A stretch of 64,000 bases of DNA from NCBI RefSeq assembly GCF_005281475.1, contig NZ_CP040106.1:67501-131500 (forward strand). Direction: 5' to 3'. Source of the DNA: Echinicola rosea. GTDB taxonomy: Bacteria > Bacteroidota > Bacteroidia > Cytophagales > Cyclobacteriaceae. The notes beneath the pieces were generated by a model. That model saw nothing but the letters and a program-made list of their open reading frames with translations, was not told the DNA's origin and made no database searches. Made by a program: the position numbers and the translations under genes. Below, piece after piece: positions 61,201 through 64,000 of the stretch. The stretch's first letter is position 1. Every line of letters begins with the position of its first letter.

Positions 61201-62472
61201 ATGCAGCATAAGTTTAGTGCCATAAGTCTTTCCTATAAAAATGCCCCCGTAGAAATCAGGGAAATTATAGCATTGGACGACAAGGCCATCCAATCCCTCT
61301 TGATAAAATTGAAGGAGTTTTTCAATGTGAAAGACACCCTTATTTTGTCTACCTGTAACAGGACAGAGGTGTATTATGCACATGAACTGGACCTTAGCAC
61401 TGAGATCATCAAACTGATCGGTACTGAAAAAGGACTGCACAATGTCGTCTCCTACCTGGAATATTTCACCATTATCCAAGATGACAAAAAAGCCATTGAG
61501 CACCTTTTTAAGGTCTCCATGGGACTAGAAGCTCAAGTGGTCGGCGACATGCAAATCTCCAACCAAGTAAAAAGAGCATATCAAGCATCTGCGGATTTGG
61601 AAATGGCCGGTCCTTTCCTTCATCGTTTGATGCACACCATTTTCTTTACCAACAAGCGTGTGGTTCAGGAGACTGCCTTCAGGGATGGTGCCGCTTCTGT
61701 CTCGTATGCAGCAGTAGAACTGATAGAGGAGATCACCTCAAACACCATCAATCCGAGAATATTGCTTGTAGGACTTGGCGAAATCGGTGAAGACGTGGCC
61801 AAAAACATGGTTTACATCCCACAAGCAGAGGTCACCATTACCAACAGGACGCACGAAAAAGCCGTCCAAATGGGTGCAGAACTTGGATATAAAGTCATTC
61901 CTTTCGAGGAGGTACACAGTGCCATGCAGGAGGCAGATGTAGTGGTTTCATCCATTTCATCCTCACAGCCATTTATTACGAAAAACCTGGTAAAGGCATT
62001 TGATATAAAAAGCTATAAACTTTTTGTGGACATGTCTGTACCGCGCAGCATTGAGACCACTGTCGAAGATGTTCCAGGGGTTCTGCTCTATAACGTGGAC
62101 AACATCCAAAGCAAGACCACTGAAGCTTTGGAAAAAAGACTTGCAGCGGTGCCAAAAGTAGAGAACATCATTAGCGAGAGCATCGAGGAGTTTTTTAGCT
62201 GGAAGAAAGAAATGATGGTATCACCGACCATCAACAAACTCAAAAATGCCCTGGAGCAAATCCGAATGGAGGAACTGGAGCGTTACATGAAAAATGCCAG
62301 CAAAGAAGAATATGCTGTCATCGATAAAATCACCAAAAGCATGATGCAAAAAATCATCAAAGTCCCGGTGGTTCAATTAAAAGCTGCCTGCAAAAAAGAT
62401 GAAGCAGAAGAAATGATCGGAATTATTTCTGATCTTTTTGATTTGGAAAAAGAAAACTCCAAGCATTCATAA
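61201..62472 (+). CDS. hemA: Glutamyl-tRNA reductase
   Basis: A 423-aa enzyme that reduces Glu-tRNA to glutamate semialdehyde, the first step of C5 heme synthesis. The catalytic cysteine is in LILSTCNRTEVYYAH near residue 50, GLEAQVVGDMQISNQVK near 114, NADPH motif LLVGLGEIGEDVAKNM near 188, and the C-terminal dimerisation helix from about 320. ATG at 61201 is chosen because it follows the promoter and gives the usual N-terminus (HKFSAISLSYKNAPVEIRE). Confidence 0.95.
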   Translation: MQHKFSAISLSYKNAPVEIREIIALDDKAIQSLLIKLKEFFNVKDTLILSTCNRTEVYYAHELDLSTEIIKLIGTEKGLHNVVSYLEYFTIIQDDKKAIEHLFKVSMGLEAQVVGDMQISNQVKRAYQASADLEMAGPFLHRLMHTIFFTNKRVVQETAFRDGAASVSYAAVELIEEITSNTINPRILLVGLGEIGEDVAKNMVYIPQAEVTITNRTHEKAVQMGAELGYKVIPFEEVHSAMQEADVVVSSISSSQPFITKNLVKAFDIKSYKLFVDMSVPRSIETTVEDVPGVLLYNVDNIQSKTTEALEKRLAAVPKVENIISESIEEFFSWKKEMMVSPTINKLKNALEQIRMEELERYMKNASKEEYAVIDKITKSMMQKIIKVPVVQLKAACKKDEAEEMIGIISDLFDLEKENSKHS

Positions 62473-62570
62473 TTATACACAAAAGTAAAGAGACGACTAT
62501 TTTAAAACATCTGGAGCGGATTTTACATCAAATTTGTCCCAGGTGTTTTTCTTTGTTTATGCGGCATTTT

Positions 62571-62601
62571 TTGAAAAACACCTGCTTTCAGCTTACTTTA
62601 G
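62571..62601 (+). promoter_or_regulatory. Promoter of the WG-repeat gene
   Basis: TTG (62571-62573), a 20-base spacer and TACTTTAG (62594-62601, one mismatch to TAnnTTTG). The leader is about 19 bases. Confidence 0.5.
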
Positions 62602-62625
62602 TGACAAAATAAAAACGCTACTTCA

Positions 62626-64000
62626 ATGTCAACAGTAATCGGGAAATGGACCATAGTCCTTTGTTTGTTTTTAGCATCTATTGGGGTTGCACCTGCCCAG
62701 ATGTACGAAGTGTACAACCCACAATTGGAACTCATCCAAAAAATAAACAATGATCATATTTTTCTACTGAGCGAGTCCATCCGAGTAAGTGACAAAGACC
62801 AGCAGCTCAAACTGCTCAATCATAGTTACGAACCATTCCTTGAGCTGGAAGGGTCATCAATCTACCAGTACCTTAGCCCTTGGATCCTGGTAGAGCAAGA
62901 CGGCAAACTGGGCGCCTATCATGAATATGGTGAGCAGATCATGAAGCCGGAATACGACCATATTGACACACGTTATAATGAGCTTCTCGGCCGTAGGGGC
63001 AATACCTTCTACCATTACGACATTGGCACCAAAATCCTGAAATCACTCGGTTCCTTCCAAGACGCCAAAATCGCCAAAAACGGACAAATTATAGCCAAAG
63101 TCCCTGCCGGCTATCAATTACCACTATCTGATGACCCACAACGCATTTACCAGCATTTAGAATCAGCCTCCAACGGGGCTATCCTATCTCATGAAAGCAA
63201 TGGATACGGCCTGATCAATAGACACGGTGATTACATCCTGAAGCCTATTTTGGACACGTTAATACACCTCGAGGAAGAATTCTTTTTCGGCTATAATGAA
63301 AATCAATACATGCTCATCAAAGCCACAGAAGATGATGCAGAAATCAAATACAGCAGCTATCATAAAATTGCATTGGAAAACGATGTCATTCTAGAATACA
63401 TCCATGGCCGCCTCAGAAGGATCATGAAAAATGATGGCATACTACTGGATATCATGGGCATGGCAGACGTGAACCGGCTCGATGCTGACCATTATAATGT
63501 CTATTTCAAAAATGGAAAGGTAGGCCTTCTGGACAGCAAAGGGGTATGGCAGGTCGTCCCTGCAGATAGCATCACCTCTATTCAGCCAGGCAACGCGGAG
63601 CGCTACGGAGCATTACATGGCAGGTTCTATGGATATGTAAACCGGGCAGGAAAATGGGTGATCCCCAACACATATGAAGGAACTGGACGATTTTCAGAAG
63701 GGCTGGCCGCCGTAAAATCAGAAGGATCATGGGGATACATTGACACCCACGGCAGCATGGTCATAACACCCCAATACGACGACGCAGGCGAATTCCATAA
63801 TGGATTGGCAATCGTCAAAAGAGATGGAAAATCCAACCTGATCGACCAAAGTGGAAAGGAAATTTTGTCGTCATACTACCAGCACATTGACCGTTCTGAC
63901 GACCACTACTACATCACCGAAAACAATGGAATGTATGGAATGGTCGATCCCACCGGTAAAGAAATCGTCCCCCCCATTTTCCAATCCGTGAGACGGGAAG
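62626..64000 (+). CDS. Secreted WG-repeat protein (5' part, runs off the window)
   Basis: An open frame of 458 codons from ATG 62626 to the window edge with no stop. Residues 1-25 form a signal peptide (IVLCLFLASIGVAPAQ). The rest contains WG-type repeats with the W/G-x-I/V-D-x-x-G pattern: KLGAYHEYGEQIMKPEYD, GYGLINRHGDYILKPI, KWVIPNTYEGTGRFSEGLA, GYIDTHGSMVITPQYDDA and MYGMVDPTGKEIVPPIF. WG repeats form beta-propeller-like structures of unknown function, usually at the envelope. The C-terminus is outside the window. Confidence 0.88.
   Translation, partial: MSTVIGKWTIVLCLFLASIGVAPAQMYEVYNPQLELIQKINNDHIFLLSESIRVSDKDQQLKLLNHSYEPFLELEGSSIYQYLSPWILVEQDGKLGAYHEYGEQIMKPEYDHIDTRYNELLGRRGNTFYHYDIGTKILKSLGSFQDAKIAKNGQIIAKVPAGYQLPLSDDPQRIYQHLESASNGAILSHESNGYGLINRHGDYILKPILDTLIHLEEEFFFGYNENQYMLIKATEDDAEIKYSSYHKIALENDVILEYIHGRLRRIMKNDGILLDIMGMADVNRLDADHYNVYFKNGKVGLLDSKGVWQVVPADSITSIQPGNAERYGALHGRFYGYVNRAGKWVIPNTYEGTGRFSEGLAAVKSEGSWGYIDTHGSMVITPQYDDAGEFHNGLAIVKRDGKSNLIDQSGKEILSSYYQHIDRSDDHYYITENNGMYGMVDPTGKEIVPPIFQSVRRE

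Overview
The window is a chromosomal segment of a Bacteroidota bacterium, most likely order Cytophagales (Cyclobacteriaceae-like: Echinicola/Cyclobacterium/Algoriphagus). I infer this from family content (AsnRS, DAHP synthase–chorismate mutase fusion, two-ExbD TolQ/TolR-type operons, LptD with a GTG start), from promoters that match the Bacteroidota pattern TTTG/TTG – about 20 bp – TAnnTTTG, and from the general lack of Shine–Dalgarno sequences. The genus is a guess. Nearly all the DNA is coding and most genes are housekeeping. I see no prophage, full insertion sequence, CRISPR array or rRNA.

Layout. 1–3.1 kb: end of an outside gene, then a minus operon rpoN–PAP2-like membrane protein–PaaG-type isomerase. 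3.1–10 kb: asnS, NAD(P)H-hydrate repair enzyme, UMF1 transporter, and an ExbB–unknown–ExbD–ExbD operon. 10–10.8 kb: tRNA-Ser(GGA) with a 162-bp tandem repeat that carries copies of the tRNA 3' end. 10.9–17.2 kb: seven-gene minus operon (two GT2 glycosyltransferases, polysaccharide deacetylase, GAF–PP2C phosphatase, small protein, TatD nuclease, asparaginase). 17.2–22.3 kb: ruvC, thiL, methylmalonyl-CoA epimerase, A-type Fe–S carrier, gcvT, a MITE-like element, comB-like phosphatase. 22.4–25.4 kb: biotin operon bioF–bioD–KAS-like gene, preceded by a heptameric repeat. 25.5–37.4 kb: nucleotide and tRNA quality control (MazG-like, Dtd), a duplicated ABC ATPase, several conserved unknowns, a WD40–DivIVA–FolB–DUF4268 operon, a phosphopantetheinyl transferase. 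37.4–49.5 kb: acyl-CoA carboxylase beta subunit, cell-wall amidase, LptD, arginine deiminase, M13 peptidase, lysS, proline dehydrogenase.

49.8–56.4 kb is the most interesting region: a full phenylalanine/tyrosine operon (DAHP synthase–chorismate mutase, aroB, aroA, pheA, aminotransferase, tyrA). It is preceded by a 31-codon leader peptide with a Tyr/Phe-rich run, an antiterminator segment and a strong terminator, which together look like a classical transcription attenuator. 56.5–64 kb: a BtuF-like protein, a tiny promoter–38-codon ORF–terminator unit, an orphan HsdR-N nuclease-fold protein, an amidohydrolase lipoprotein, a helix-hairpin-helix protein, hemA, and the 5' part of a WG-repeat protein cut by the window edge.

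All calls come from reading the sequence and family motifs; no database search was run.
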